DNA of 64,000 nucleotides from Neocallimastix lanati (nom. inval.) (taxonomy: Eukaryota; Neocallimastigomycota; Neocallimastigomycetes; Neocallimastigales; Neocallimastigaceae): the NCBI GenBank assembly GCA_016946835.1, contig JACVTC010000006.1, positions 186,001 to 250,000 of the forward strand, read 5' to 3'. Under the pieces are notes generated by a model, which searched no databases, was not told the DNA's origin, and was given only the letters and a program-made list of their open reading frames with translations. A program made the position numbers and the translations under genes. This document shows, piece after piece, positions 63,867 to 64,000 of the stretch; the stretch's first letter is position 1, and every line of letters begins with the position of its first letter.

Positions 63867-64000
63867 GATAATAATAAATAATAAAATATTTTTAAATATA
63901 TATTAATTAATCATCATATATTTGAAATATATTGATATATTATATATACAAATATATATATATATTTACCTATAATCAATAAATATTTTATTCTCACAAT
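62396..64000 (-). CDS. Seven-transmembrane receptor, class C (GABA-B/metabotropic)-like, 3' part
   Basis: Minus-strand exons: 63970 to beyond the window edge, 62933-63779 and 62396-62782, joined in frame (GT/AG). The visible part opens with a short segment and then TM1 (EIILITTLICISIIILFI). KKKSV and TM2 follow, then TM3 beginning at the conserved cysteine (LDCYFFILFK). TM4 is FFEIILFDFILICILIL. An extracellular loop carries WSFKCDL, whose Cys is the expected disulfide partner, then TM5, TM6 (SIQFAVIFGPLANIV) and TM7 (FNSLFNFIIFISISW). A 90-residue polar tail ends PHNNH. The loop between TM3 and TM4 is unusually long and Asn/Glu/Lys-rich. The ligand-binding ectodomain would lie beyond the right edge. 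The topology and Cys pair fit class C receptors, but sequence identity is low and the ligand is unknown. Confidence 0.7.
63823..63868. repeat. (AAT)n microsatellite in a receptor-gene intron
   Basis: About 15 AAT units inside the intron between 63779 and 63970. Confidence 0.9.

Overview
The window looks like a chromosome piece from a very AT-rich eukaryote. An anaerobic gut fungus (Neocallimastigomycota) fits best. The evidence is homopolymer and AT-microsatellite-filled intergenic DNA, short spliceosomal introns (GTAAG/GTATA donors, TAG acceptors), asparagine-rich low-complexity protein, fungal-type Ty3 and LINE elements, and an M13 peptidase. Another AT-rich eukaryote with tRNA-targeting retrotransposons (a dictyostelid, for example) cannot be excluded from sequence alone.

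Layout. 1-4440: decayed LINE (non-LTR) copies. 4450-11085: AT-rich DNA, a relic exon of an M13 metalloprotease, then a complete eight-exon secreted M13 (neprilysin-like) peptidase gene. 11930-20990: head-to-tail LINE copies, one with an intact EN-less RT ORF, one full of frameshifts, and one short 3' fragment. 20996-48935: about 28 kb of Ty3/gypsy material. It holds three pol-bearing elements, all on the minus strand (A truncated, B with two stop codons, C apparently intact), plus a run of LTRs that abut one another. 48951-49032: tRNA-Ser(GCU), with element C ending 15 bp upstream. 49080-51130: further LINE relics and a 7-bp microsatellite. 53697-54907: a three-exon gene for a 189-aa 2H-phosphoesterase-like protein. 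56090-58585: LINE and Ty1/copia relics. 58600-62390: AT satellite. 62396-64000: 3' part of a seven-transmembrane, class C-like receptor gene.

The main discovery candidate is the organisation of the Ty3 block. Successive LTRs end in CA and the next begins with TG after only 3-6 bp, most often GTAT or ATAT, and the run ends at a tRNA gene. This is what repeated insertion at one fixed position upstream of a Pol III gene would leave, each new element re-cutting the same short target duplication. Elements B and C also share a -1 frameshift signal (T TTA AAC, 7-nt spacer, 6-bp hairpin with 8-nt loop) and the same primer-binding-site type. They have different, highly structured leaders: triple GTTTC/GAAAC hairpins in B, 40-bp tandem repeats in C. 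The two LINE families share a 19-nt GC-rich palindromic block in otherwise different 3' UTRs.

Only three host protein genes and one tRNA are supported. Exon joins were worked out by hand from splice signals and reading-frame continuity, and no database comparison was possible.
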